5,763 bases of DNA, taken from positions 1 to 5,763 of the forward strand of contig JAJFIE010000377.1 of assembly GCA_021775275.1 (NCBI GenBank), written 5' to 3'. Of the stretch, positions 1 through 4,896 are shown in pieces. This DNA comes from Rhodospirillales bacterium. GTDB lineage: Bacteria > Pseudomonadota > Alphaproteobacteria > Rhodospirillales > Casp-alpha2. The notes under the pieces are model-generated. The model saw only the letters and a list, made by a program, of their open reading frames with translations, was not told the origin of the DNA and searched no databases. How positions within the stretch are numbered: the stretch's first letter is position 1; every line of letters starts with the position of its first letter. Both the position numbers and the translations under genes were made by a program.

Positions 1-1
1 T

Positions 2-103
2 ACCCTCGCGGTTGACCACCGGGTGGTAGACGGCTCGGTAGGCGCTGAATTCCTTGCCGCTTTCAAACCACTAATCGAAGATCCGGTCAGCATGTTATTG
101 TGA
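2..103 (+). CDS. pdhC: Pyruvate dehydrogenase E2 (dihydrolipoamide acetyltransferase), 3' end only
   Basis: This is the last 33 codons of a gene that enters from the left edge; stop TGA is at 101-103. The visible peptide contains DHRVVDG followed by [16 protein letters not shown] and ends in MLL. DHRxxDG is the active-site motif of the 2-oxoacid dehydrogenase acyltransferase (catalytic) domain: its His acts as general base in moving the acetyl group from the lipoyl arm to coenzyme A. The tail matches the usual C-terminus of alphaproteobacterial pyruvate dehydrogenase E2, so the pyruvate rather than the 2-oxoglutarate complex is the better guess. The E3 and lipoyl synthase genes downstream support an E2. 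The lipoyl and E1/E3-binding domains are outside the window and cannot be checked. The E2 assignment is secure; the substrate specificity is inferred. Confidence 0.93.
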   Translation, partial: TLAVDHRVVDGSVGAEFLAAFKPLIEDPVSMLL

Positions 104-105
104 GG
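102..105 (+). promoter_or_regulatory. Ribosome binding site of the DUF6614 gene, overlapping the E2 stop codon
   Basis: GAGG lies five bases before the ATG at 111 and shares bases with the E2 stop codon TGA (101-103). Ribosomes terminating on E2 would sit on this site, so translation of the next gene is probably coupled to E2. It also supports 111 as the true start. Confidence 0.6.
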
Positions 106-110
106 CATTT

Positions 111-461
111 ATGGACATCTATCATATCTGGTGTGATCCAAAGTCCGGGGTTTCCGACCTGAGTTTTGTTGACAAGGTAAATGCCTACATGGAGCATCTG
201 AAACAGAGCGGAAAGATCGCCGGATTTCGTATTACCCGTCGAAAACTCGGACTGGGTCCAAACGAACTGGGCGAGTTTCATATTATGGTTGAAATCACCG
301 ATCTGGCCCAATTGGATTCCGCGTTCGAGCACGTAGCTAGTCGCGCCGAGCCTGTTGAAGGACTGCACCATGGCGTGAATTCTCTCGCGACGAACTTAAC
401 GTTCGCCCTTTACCGCGATTTCCCGGACGCTGTCAGAAAAATTGGTGAAGAAAAATTCTGA
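111..461 (+). CDS. DUF6614-type conserved hypothetical protein
   Basis: A 116-residue protein of unknown function. It begins MDIYHIWCDPK and contains RITRRKLGLGPNELGEFHIM (residues 41-60) and a C-terminal ALYRDFPD segment. I recognise this pattern as that of an uncharacterised family (DUF6614) of mostly alphaproteobacterial proteins; no biochemical role is known to me. It has no signal peptide or membrane segment, so it is presumably cytosolic. The alternation of a strand (4-8), a helix (18-34), strands around 38-45 and 54-62, a helix (65-77) and a final strand (95-101) suggests a ferredoxin-like or dimeric alpha/beta-barrel fold; that is inference from pattern only. It starts 7 bases after the E2 stop, with a GAGG site overlapping that stop, and lies 21 bases before a cupin gene. 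Its place inside the pyruvate dehydrogenase cluster suggests co-expression with it, not necessarily a role in the complex. Confidence 0.85.
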   Translation: MDIYHIWCDPKSGVSDLSFVDKVNAYMEHLKQSGKIAGFRITRRKLGLGPNELGEFHIMVEITDLAQLDSAFEHVASRAEPVEGLHHGVNSLATNLTFALYRDFPDAVRKIGEEKF

Positions 462-482
462 CCACGAGGACCTAAAACGCCA

Positions 483-854
483 ATGAACGTTCCTGACAAG
501 ATTAACCTGAATGAGAAATTCGCGGAGTTTGATGACCGCTGGTCGCCAAAAATTGTTGGTGACCTGGACGACTACCATATCAAACTGGTGAAAGTGGAAG
601 GTGATTTTGTCTGGCACACCCATGAGCAGGAAGACGAAATGTTTGTGATTATTGACGGTGTTTTGGACATGGATTTTCGGGATCGGCGCGTTACGCTGGG
701 ACCCGGTGAATTCATCGTGGCGCCCAAGGGAACCGAGCACAAACCCCATGCAGAAGGTGTCTGCAACATCATGCTGCTCGAACGTCAAGGTGTCATAAAC
801 ACAGGCGATGCACGGACAAGCGACCTCACGGCTGGCACAGGCAAAAGGCTCTAG
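483..854 (+). CDS. Small single-domain cupin protein
   Basis: A 123-residue protein with one complete cupin barrel and no other domain. Motif 1 is G-DFVW-H45-T-H47-EQED-E52-MFVIID-G59, fitting the G(x)5HxH(x)4E(x)6G pattern. Motif 2 is G75-EFIVA-P81-K-G83-TE-H86, fitting G(x)5PxG(x)2H. The metal ligands H45, H47, E52 and H86 are all present, so a divalent metal is likely bound. The N-terminal EKF..FDDRWSPKIVG and the LERQGVINTGDA tail fit a widespread family of small stand-alone cupins annotated only as cupin domain proteins; substrate and reaction are unknown. It is probably cytosolic. The ATG at 483 is preceded by GAGGA at 466-470, a rather long 12-base spacing. The stop TAG lies 3 bases before the lpdA start, so the two are almost certainly co-transcribed. 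An oxygenase, an isomerase or a pure binding protein are all possible. Confidence 0.88.
   Translation: MNVPDKINLNEKFAEFDDRWSPKIVGDLDDYHIKLVKVEGDFVWHTHEQEDEMFVIIDGVLDMDFRDRRVTLGPGEFIVAPKGTEHKPHAEGVCNIMLLERQGVINTGDARTSDLTAGTGKRL
843..848 (+). promoter_or_regulatory. Ribosome binding site of lpdA inside the cupin gene end
   Basis: AAAAGG lies within the last codons of the cupin gene and 9 bases before the lpdA ATG at 858. The position supports that ATG, and the 3-base gap between the genes suggests coupled translation. Confidence 0.5.
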
Positions 855-857
855 ACC

Positions 858-2264
858 ATGGCAGAGGATACTCAATTCGACGTGGTGATCATCGGCGCCG
901 GACCAGGCGGGTACGTAACCGCGATCCGCGCCGCCCAGTTGGGGCTGAAGACCGCCGTGGTTGAAAAGAAACCCTTGGGCGGCATTTGCCTGAACTGGGG
1001 TTGCATTCCCACCAAGGCGCTGCTGCGCTCCGCCGAAATTCTTGATTACATGAATAATGCGGAAGTTTACGGCCTGAAAGCCGATGGCGTCGGCTTTGAT
1101 CTTGCGAGAATCGTCGAGCGATCGCGTGGCGTGTCGTCGCAACTTTCCAAGGGTGTCGGGTTCTTATTGAAGAAGAACAAGGTAACGGTCATCGACGGGG
1201 AAGCGAAGTTGAACGGCCCCGGAAAGATCGACGTAAGCAAAGACGGCAAGCCGGTCTCAAGCCTCACTGCCAAACACACCATCATCGCGACCGGTGCACG
1301 GCCCCGCGCCCTGCCGGGGCTGGAAGCCGACGGCAAACTGGTGTGGAGCTATTTCGAGGCTCTGGTACCCGATAAAATGCCAAAATCATTACTGGTTATC
1401 GGTTCTGGCGCTATCGGCATTGAGTTCGCCAGTTTCTACCGAAGCCTCGGCGCAGAGGTCACCGTGGTTGAGGTTCTGCCACAAATCCTGCCGGTGGAAG
1501 ACCCTGAGATCGCCGAGATCGCCCGCAAGCAATTCGAGAAGCACGGCATGAAAATCCTGAGTGGCGCCAAGGTCGCCAAACTGGATAAAACCAAAGACAA
1601 CGTCACTGCCACTATTGAGACCGCCGACGGCAAGACCGAGACCATTACCGTGGATCGGGTTATTTCCGCCGTGGGCGTTGTCGGAAACATCGAAAACATC
1701 GGACTTGAATCCACTAAAATCAAAACCGACCGGGGCTGCATCGTGGCGGATGAATTTTCCCGCACGGATGAGCCGGGCATCTACGCCATCGGCGATGTGG
1801 CGGGACCTCCCATGCTGGCCCATAAGGCCGAACACGAAGGTGTCATCTGCATCGAGATGATCGCCGGTCTTCCCGGTGTGCATCCCATTAACAAAGACCG
1901 TATCCCCGGTTGCACCTACTGCCACCCTCAGATTGCCAGTGTCGGCCTGACGGAGGCGAAGGCGAAGGAAGCCGGGCGTGACGTAAAGGTCGGTCGGTTC
2001 CCCTTCATCGGCAACGGCAAGGCAATTGCGTTGGGTGAGCCGGATGGCATGGTGAAAACGGTGTTTGATACAAAAACCGGCGAATTGCTGGGCGCCCATC
2101 TGGTCGGTACGGAAGTGACCGAACTGATCCAGGGTTTCGTGGTCGCGATGGGACTGGAGACCACGGAGGAAGACTTGATGCACACGGTCTTCCCACATCC
2201 AACCCTGTCGGAGATGATGCACGAGTCTGTCCTTGACGCCTACGGGCGCGCCATCCACATTTAA
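858..2264 (+). CDS. lpdA: Dihydrolipoyl dehydrogenase (E3 of 2-oxoacid dehydrogenase complexes)
   Basis: A full-length 468-residue flavoprotein that reoxidises the dihydrolipoyl arm of E2 and passes electrons through FAD to NAD+. Visible elements in order: the FAD-binding GAGPGG (13-18); the redox-active disulfide C44-LNWG-C49 followed by IPTK; ATGARPR (144-150); the NAD-binding GSGAIG (182-187); the second FAD contact IGDVAG (311-316); and the dimerisation domain ending FPHPTLSE. In that last motif H447 and E452 form the catalytic His-Glu pair of the partner subunit. Length is normal for E3, and there is no N-terminal lipoyl domain, unlike some bacterial E3 proteins. It lies in the cytosol as part of the pyruvate dehydrogenase complex and may also serve the 2-oxoglutarate complex or the glycine cleavage system. 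It is preceded by a cupin gene rather than directly by E2, and followed after 4 bases by lipA. Confidence 0.98.
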   Translation: MAEDTQFDVVIIGAGPGGYVTAIRAAQLGLKTAVVEKKPLGGICLNWGCIPTKALLRSAEILDYMNNAEVYGLKADGVGFDLARIVERSRGVSSQLSKGVGFLLKKNKVTVIDGEAKLNGPGKIDVSKDGKPVSSLTAKHTIIATGARPRALPGLEADGKLVWSYFEALVPDKMPKSLLVIGSGAIGIEFASFYRSLGAEVTVVEVLPQILPVEDPEIAEIARKQFEKHGMKILSGAKVAKLDKTKDNVTATIETADGKTETITVDRVISAVGVVGNIENIGLESTKIKTDRGCIVADEFSRTDEPGIYAIGDVAGPPMLAHKAEHEGVICIEMIAGLPGVHPINKDRIPGCTYCHPQIASVGLTEAKAKEAGRDVKVGRFPFIGNGKAIALGEPDGMVKTVFDTKTGELLGAHLVGTEVTELIQGFVVAMGLETTEEDLMHTVFPHPTLSEMMHESVLDAYGRAIHI

Positions 2265-2268
2265 TGCC

Positions 2269-3216
2269 ATGACCACTGTAGAAAAACTGGAAAAACTTCG
2301 TCATCCGGAAAAGGCCCACCGGCCGGATAATATCTCGCCGCGCAAACCGGCGTGGATTCGCGTCAAGGCCCCCACATCCCCTGAATATGGCGCGACTCGC
2401 AAGCTGATCCGGGAGCACAACCTGACAACGGTGTGCGAGGAAGCCGCGTGCCCCAATATTGGTGAATGCTGGGCCATGCGCCATGCCACGGTGATGATCC
2501 TGGGCGATATCTGCACGCGGGCCTGTGCATTTTGCAATGTCGCTACGGGAAAGCCCGGCGCGGTAGACACACTAGAGCCTGACAACGTAGCCATCACAGC
2601 AGCAAAACTGGGCCTGAAACACATGGTGATCACATCGGTGGACCGCGACGATTTAATCGACGGTGGCGCGGAACAGTTCGCCAAATGCCTGGACATGGTG
2701 CATCAGGTTTCGCCGGAGACCACGGTGGAAGTGCTGACCCCTGATTTCCGCGACAAGTCGGGTGCACTGGAAACCGTCATCACCGCTAAACCGGATGTTT
2801 ACAATCACAACCTGGAAACCGTACCGCGGCTCTATCCTACCATTCGACCAGGAGCCAGATATTACCATTCGTTGCGTCTTTTAGATCGCGCCAAACAGCT
2901 TGACCCCACGGTATTCACCAAATCCGGCATCATGGTAGGATTGGGCGAGGAGCGCCACGAAGTCTTGCAGGTCATGGACGATATGCGTTCCGCCGGGGTG
3001 GATTTCCTGACCATCGGCCAGTATTTGCAACCGACGCCCAAACATGCCGCCGTGGCGCGGTTCGTCCCACCGGATGAATTCGATGAATACAAACGCATGG
3101 GTGAAGCAAAAGGCTTCCTGCTTGTGGCTTCAAGCCCGCTGACCCGGTCGTCCTATCATGCCGATGATGATTTCAACCAGCTCCAGCGGGCCCGTGCGGA
3201 CGCAGCGACACGGTAA
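2269..3216 (+). CDS. lipA: Lipoyl synthase (radical SAM)
   Basis: A 315-residue radical SAM enzyme that inserts two sulfur atoms into octanoyl groups on E2 and GcvH to make the lipoyl cofactor. The auxiliary 4Fe-4S cluster cysteines are C56-EEAA-C61-PNIGE-C67; the radical SAM cluster is C82-TRA-C86-AF-C89. The C-terminal RSSY (293-296) provides the serine ligand of the auxiliary cluster. All key residues are present and the length is typical. I chose ATG at 2269 ([10 protein letters not shown]), 4 bases after the lpdA stop, over an in-frame TTG at 2233 that would overlap lpdA by 32 bases and add 12 unsupported residues. No clear Shine-Dalgarno precedes 2269, so reinitiation after lpdA is likely. 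The enzyme needs octanoyl groups placed by LipB, which is not in this window. Co-location with E2 and E3 matches its role in maturing that complex. Confidence 0.98.
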   Translation: MTTVEKLEKLRHPEKAHRPDNISPRKPAWIRVKAPTSPEYGATRKLIREHNLTTVCEEAACPNIGECWAMRHATVMILGDICTRACAFCNVATGKPGAVDTLEPDNVAITAAKLGLKHMVITSVDRDDLIDGGAEQFAKCLDMVHQVSPETTVEVLTPDFRDKSGALETVITAKPDVYNHNLETVPRLYPTIRPGARYYHSLRLLDRAKQLDPTVFTKSGIMVGLGEERHEVLQVMDDMRSAGVDFLTIGQYLQPTPKHAAVARFVPPDEFDEYKRMGEAKGFLLVASSPLTRSSYHADDDFNQLQRARADAATR

Positions 3217-3234
3217 CGAAGAAGAACCAGAGCA

Positions 3235-3666
3235 ATGCCGAGCCACACCGAACGGCATCCATTGCCATACACCCCTGAACAGCTATTTGATCTGGTCGCC
3301 GACGTCGATCGCTATCCGGAATTCCTGCCGTGGTGCATGGCAACCCGTGTCCGTCAACAGGACGATAAAGAGATGATCGCCGACATGGTCATTGGTTTTA
3401 AAATATTCCGCGAAAGTTTTACCTCCAGGGTCACGCTTAATCGTCCGGAAAAAATTGATGTAATGTATGAGAATGGACCTTTTAAGTATCTGGAAAATCA
3501 CTGGATTTTCGAACCATCTGGTAATGGATGTGTGATTGATTTCAGTGTCGATTTTGAGTTCAAATCCCGTCTGTTGGAAAAAGCCATCGGGGCCGTTTTT
3601 CAGGAAGCCGTACACCGCATGGTGGGTGCATTCGAGACCCGGGCCAGGGCACTCTATGGCCGTTAA
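3235..3666 (+). CDS. ratA: Coq10/RatA-type START-domain protein (ubiquinone-binding)
   Basis: A 143-residue single-domain protein of the Coq10/RatA branch of the START/polyketide-cyclase superfamily. Family hallmarks are the N-terminal YTPEQLFDLVADVDRYPEFLPWC (12-34), the central FRESFTSRVTL (58-68), GPFKYLENHW (81-90) and a long C-terminal helix with FQEAVHRMVGAFETRA (122-137). Mitochondrial Coq10 binds ubiquinone and is needed for normal respiration; the E. coli homologue was named RatA after a reported effect on 70S ribosome assembly. In an alphaproteobacterium next to lipA, the quinone role seems the better guess, but sequence alone does not decide. No signal peptide or membrane helix is seen. 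The gene follows lipA by 18 bases with only a weak purine stretch (GAAGAAG, 3218-3224) as ribosome binding site. Its TAA stop overlaps the stop of the convergent cinA gene, so it is probably the last gene of the cluster. Confidence 0.93.
   Translation: MPSHTERHPLPYTPEQLFDLVADVDRYPEFLPWCMATRVRQQDDKEMIADMVIGFKIFRESFTSRVTLNRPEKIDVMYENGPFKYLENHWIFEPSGNGCVIDFSVDFEFKSRLLEKAIGAVFQEAVHRMVGAFETRARALYGR
3663..3666. other. Shared palindromic stop codons of two convergent genes (TTAA)
   Basis: The plus-strand stop TAA of ratA/coq10 occupies 3664-3666 and the minus-strand stop TAA of the CinA-type gene occupies 3665-3663. They overlap by two bases within TTAA. There is no intergenic room for a terminator, so any terminator for either transcript must lie inside the opposing gene. 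Confidence 0.95.
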
Positions 3667-4157
3667 TTTTTCAGCACTTCCAGCACAAGTGACAAGGCGG
3701 CATTCACGGCATCAGCACGTACCGCGTCGCGGTCGCCCGGAAACACATGACGTTCATGGCGGGTATCACCGTTCAGACGCGCTGCTGCCAAATGAACCAT
3801 CCCCACCGGTTTATCATCCGTTCCACCACCGGGGCCGGCGATTCCTGTGACAGCGACAGAAACCTGCGCGCGAGAATGAGAAATCGCCCCCTCCGCCATG
3901 GCGCAGGCAACCTCCTTGCTGACCGCGCCAACGCTCTCGAACAGGGTGAGGGGGATTCCCAGCATGTCGTGCTTGGCCTCGTTGGTATAAGTCACGAAAC
4001 CGCGTTCCACTACGCTGGAAGAGCCTGGAATGGCGGTCAGCGCAGCAGAAATCAAACCGCCCGTGCAGGATTCTGCGGTAGCCAGCATGATGTTGTGGCG
4101 CTGACAGGCGTCAAGTACCGCGCTGGCAAGCGAGTTTACGTCGTTGTCAGGAATCAC
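3663..4157 (-). CDS. pncC: CinA C-terminal-domain protein, nicotinamide-nucleotide amidase
   Basis: A 164-residue stand-alone CinA amidase domain. The family converts nicotinamide mononucleotide to nicotinic acid mononucleotide, recycling NMN released by NAD-dependent DNA ligase. Conserved blocks: AESCTGG (28-34) with the nucleophile-type S30, VTYTNEAK (55-62), VTGIAGPGGGT (103-113), KPVG (116-119) and FPGDRDAVR (139-147). The N-terminal molybdopterin-binding-like (COG1058) half of full-length CinA is absent, so this is the short single-domain form common in Proteobacteria. The start is GTG at 4157, supported by a perfect GGAGG 7 bases upstream inside pgpA; the GTG overlaps the pgpA stop as GTGA. 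It is therefore co-transcribed with and translationally coupled to pgpA. It has no membrane segment. It is often annotated as a competence/damage-inducible protein, but nothing here indicates a competence role. Confidence 0.95.
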   Translation of the reverse strand: MIPDNDVNSLASAVLDACQRHNIMLATAESCTGGLISAALTAIPGSSSVVERGFVTYTNEAKHDMLGIPLTLFESVGAVSKEVACAMAEGAISHSRAQVSVAVTGIAGPGGGTDDKPVGMVHLAAARLNGDTRHERHVFPGDRDAVRADAVNAALSLVLEVLKN

Positions 4158-4651
4158 CAGAACGCCTCCATGGCCCGGTGCAGGCCATAGGCCGCAGCGG
4201 CGGCATAGATGGCGGCGCCGATATCATCAATCATGACGCCAAGCCCGCCCTTGATCCTGTGATCCATAACGTTTATCGGCCACGGTTTAGCGATATCGAA
4301 CAGGCGAAATAGTGCGAATCCGATCACAAACCACACCCAATCCAGAGGAACGACCGTCAGAACCAGCCATTGCCCGGCCACTTCGTCAATCACCACCGGC
4401 CCCGGATCACCGACACCTGAGCGGTCCATATAGTCGTTTGCGGCCCAGATACCGACACCAAAAACAACAGCTGTGGCAACCAATAGAGCCGGTAATCCGG
4501 CGAGCGTCAAAATGACCCAGGCCATGGGCACGGCAACAGCAGAACCCCACGTTCCCGGGACTTTCGGCAGGTACCCTACACCAAACCACGTGGCGAGCAG
4601 AACTCCCGGAGTGGTAAGAGAGGGCCGCACTTCATCTGCATTTGCTATCAT
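4154..4651 (-). CDS. pgpA: Phosphatidylglycerophosphatase A
   Basis: A 165-residue membrane phosphatase that removes the phosphate from phosphatidylglycerol phosphate to give phosphatidylglycerol, an inner-membrane phospholipid. PgpA-family motifs, numbered from the ATG: GYLPKVPGTWGS (26-37), DPGPVVIDEVAGQW (82-95) with the acidic D89-E90 pair, FRLFDIAKPWPI (115-126), and GGLGVMIDDIGA (135-146) with D142-D143. Hydrophobic segments at about 40-70, 94-118 and 143-158 fit several membrane spans. An in-frame TTG at 4672 would add seven residues, but I prefer ATG at 4651 because AGGG (minus strand, 4662-4659) stands 7 bases upstream of it, while the TTG has no such site. The gene is first in a two-gene minus-strand unit with the CinA-type gene, overlapping it by 4 bases. 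It is divergent from the M23-type gene across a 245-base gap; I could not identify its promoter with confidence. Confidence 0.95.
   Translation of the reverse strand: MIANADEVRPSLTTPGVLLATWFGVGYLPKVPGTWGSAVAVPMAWVILTLAGLPALLVATAVVFGVGIWAANDYMDRSGVGDPGPVVIDEVAGQWLVLTVVPLDWVWFVIGFALFRLFDIAKPWPINVMDHRIKGGLGVMIDDIGAAIYAAAAAYGLHRAMEAFW
4165..4169 (-). promoter_or_regulatory. Shine-Dalgarno site deciding the GTG start of the CinA-type gene
   Basis: Reading the minus strand, a full GGAGG sits 7 bases before the GTG at 4157 and lies inside the last codons of pgpA. It is the strongest ribosome binding site in the window and settles the non-ATG start. Confidence 0.75.
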
Positions 4652-4658
4652 TTGGATA

Positions 4659-4662
4659 CCCT
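4659..4662 (-). promoter_or_regulatory. Probable ribosome binding site of pgpA
   Basis: AGGG on the minus strand lies 7 bases before the ATG at 4651. It favours that ATG over the upstream TTG at 4672. Confidence 0.5.
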
Positions 4663-4719
4663 GTGGCGACAATTTTGACTCGGCTTCGCACCGTATTGTT
4701 CATGACCTGAATATGAGGC

Positions 4720-4748
4720 TTAAATATTTGAACCTGAGCGAATATAAT
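4720..4748 (+). promoter_or_regulatory. Candidate sigma-70-type promoter for the M23-type gene
   Basis: A perfect TATAAT lies at 4743-4748. Seventeen bases upstream is TTAAAT (4720-4725), matching the TTGACA consensus at three of six positions. Transcription would begin near 4755 and give a leader of roughly 140 bases before the start codon. The -10 is convincing by sequence; the -35 is weak, and an activator or another sigma factor may be involved. Confidence 0.4.
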
Positions 4749-4789
4749 CCCTTGCATGGTCAATGGCGAATGGATACCGTCATGGACGC

Positions 4790-4812
4790 AAAAAAAGGTG
4801 TAAAAAAACACC
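4790..4812 (-). terminator. Terminator-like hairpin reading leftward, upstream of the M23-type gene
   Basis: On the minus strand GGTGT (4812-4808) pairs with ACACC (4801-4797) across a six-T loop, followed at once by seven T residues (4796-4790). This is the layout of a short intrinsic terminator, but the stem is only 5 bp. No minus-strand gene lies to its right within the window, so it would stop antisense transcription coming from the M23-type gene before it reaches pgpA. Read on the plus strand it is only an A-tract followed by a hairpin. Confidence 0.35.
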
Positions 4813-4855
4813 CGAGTTCCGGGCATGTACCGGTAAGAATATTGGGAACAAACGA

Positions 4856-4882
4856 GGGGCGCCGCCCCGACATAAGGGCGCG
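4856..4882 (+). promoter_or_regulatory. Overlapping GC-rich hairpins in the leader of the M23-type gene
   Basis: GGGGC (4856-4860) can pair with GCCCC (4864-4868) across a three-base loop. Alternatively CGCCC (4863-4867) can pair with GGGCG (4876-4880) across an eight-base loop. The two are mutually exclusive, and the second would cover AAGGG (4874-4878), the only recognisable Shine-Dalgarno-like stretch before the gene. A translational switch is possible, but the AAGGG stretch sits rather far from the start codons (12 bases from GTG 4891, 15 from ATG 4894). Confidence 0.25.
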
Positions 4883-4896
4883 TATTTCTGGTGATG

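Larger units (their letters stand above)
4652..4896. other. Divergent intergenic region between pgpA and the M23-type gene
   Basis: This 245-base stretch has no convincing gene. It separates divergent pgpA (left) and the M23-type gene (right) and should hold both promoters. It is AT-rich at 4705-4750 and in two A-tracts (4790-4796 and 4802-4808), and GC-rich at 4856-4882. Within it I see a -10 element reading right, a hairpin with a T-tract reading left, and overlapping GC-rich hairpins near the right-hand start codon. An open frame from ATG 4770 to TGA 4928 runs through it, but it looks like chance or at best a leader peptide. Confidence 0.6.

Noticed and set aside
396..1142. Open frame of 248 codons on the minus strand
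   Set aside because: It lies antisense to the cupin and lpdA genes, which have clear family motifs. Its own product shows no recognisable motif and it has no suitable upstream context.
1389..2276. Open frame of 295 codons on the minus strand
   Set aside because: It is the antisense shadow of lpdA, produced by the codon bias of that gene. The His/Asp/Gly-rich product is typical of such shadows.
3235..3666. RatA toxin as part of a toxin-antitoxin pair
   Set aside because: No RatB/antitoxin-like partner gene is adjacent, since the convergent neighbour is a CinA-type amidase. The family annotation as a toxin is not supported by this context.
4675..4703. TTGACT as a -35 box for a rightward promoter
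   Set aside because: The sequence 17 bases downstream (GTTCAT) is a poor -10, and the TATAAT at 4743 is a much better candidate.
4720..4734. Possible CtrA cell-cycle regulator site (TTAA-N7-TTAA)
   Set aside because: TTAA at 4720-4723 is followed seven bases later by AACC, not TTAA, so only half of the site matches.
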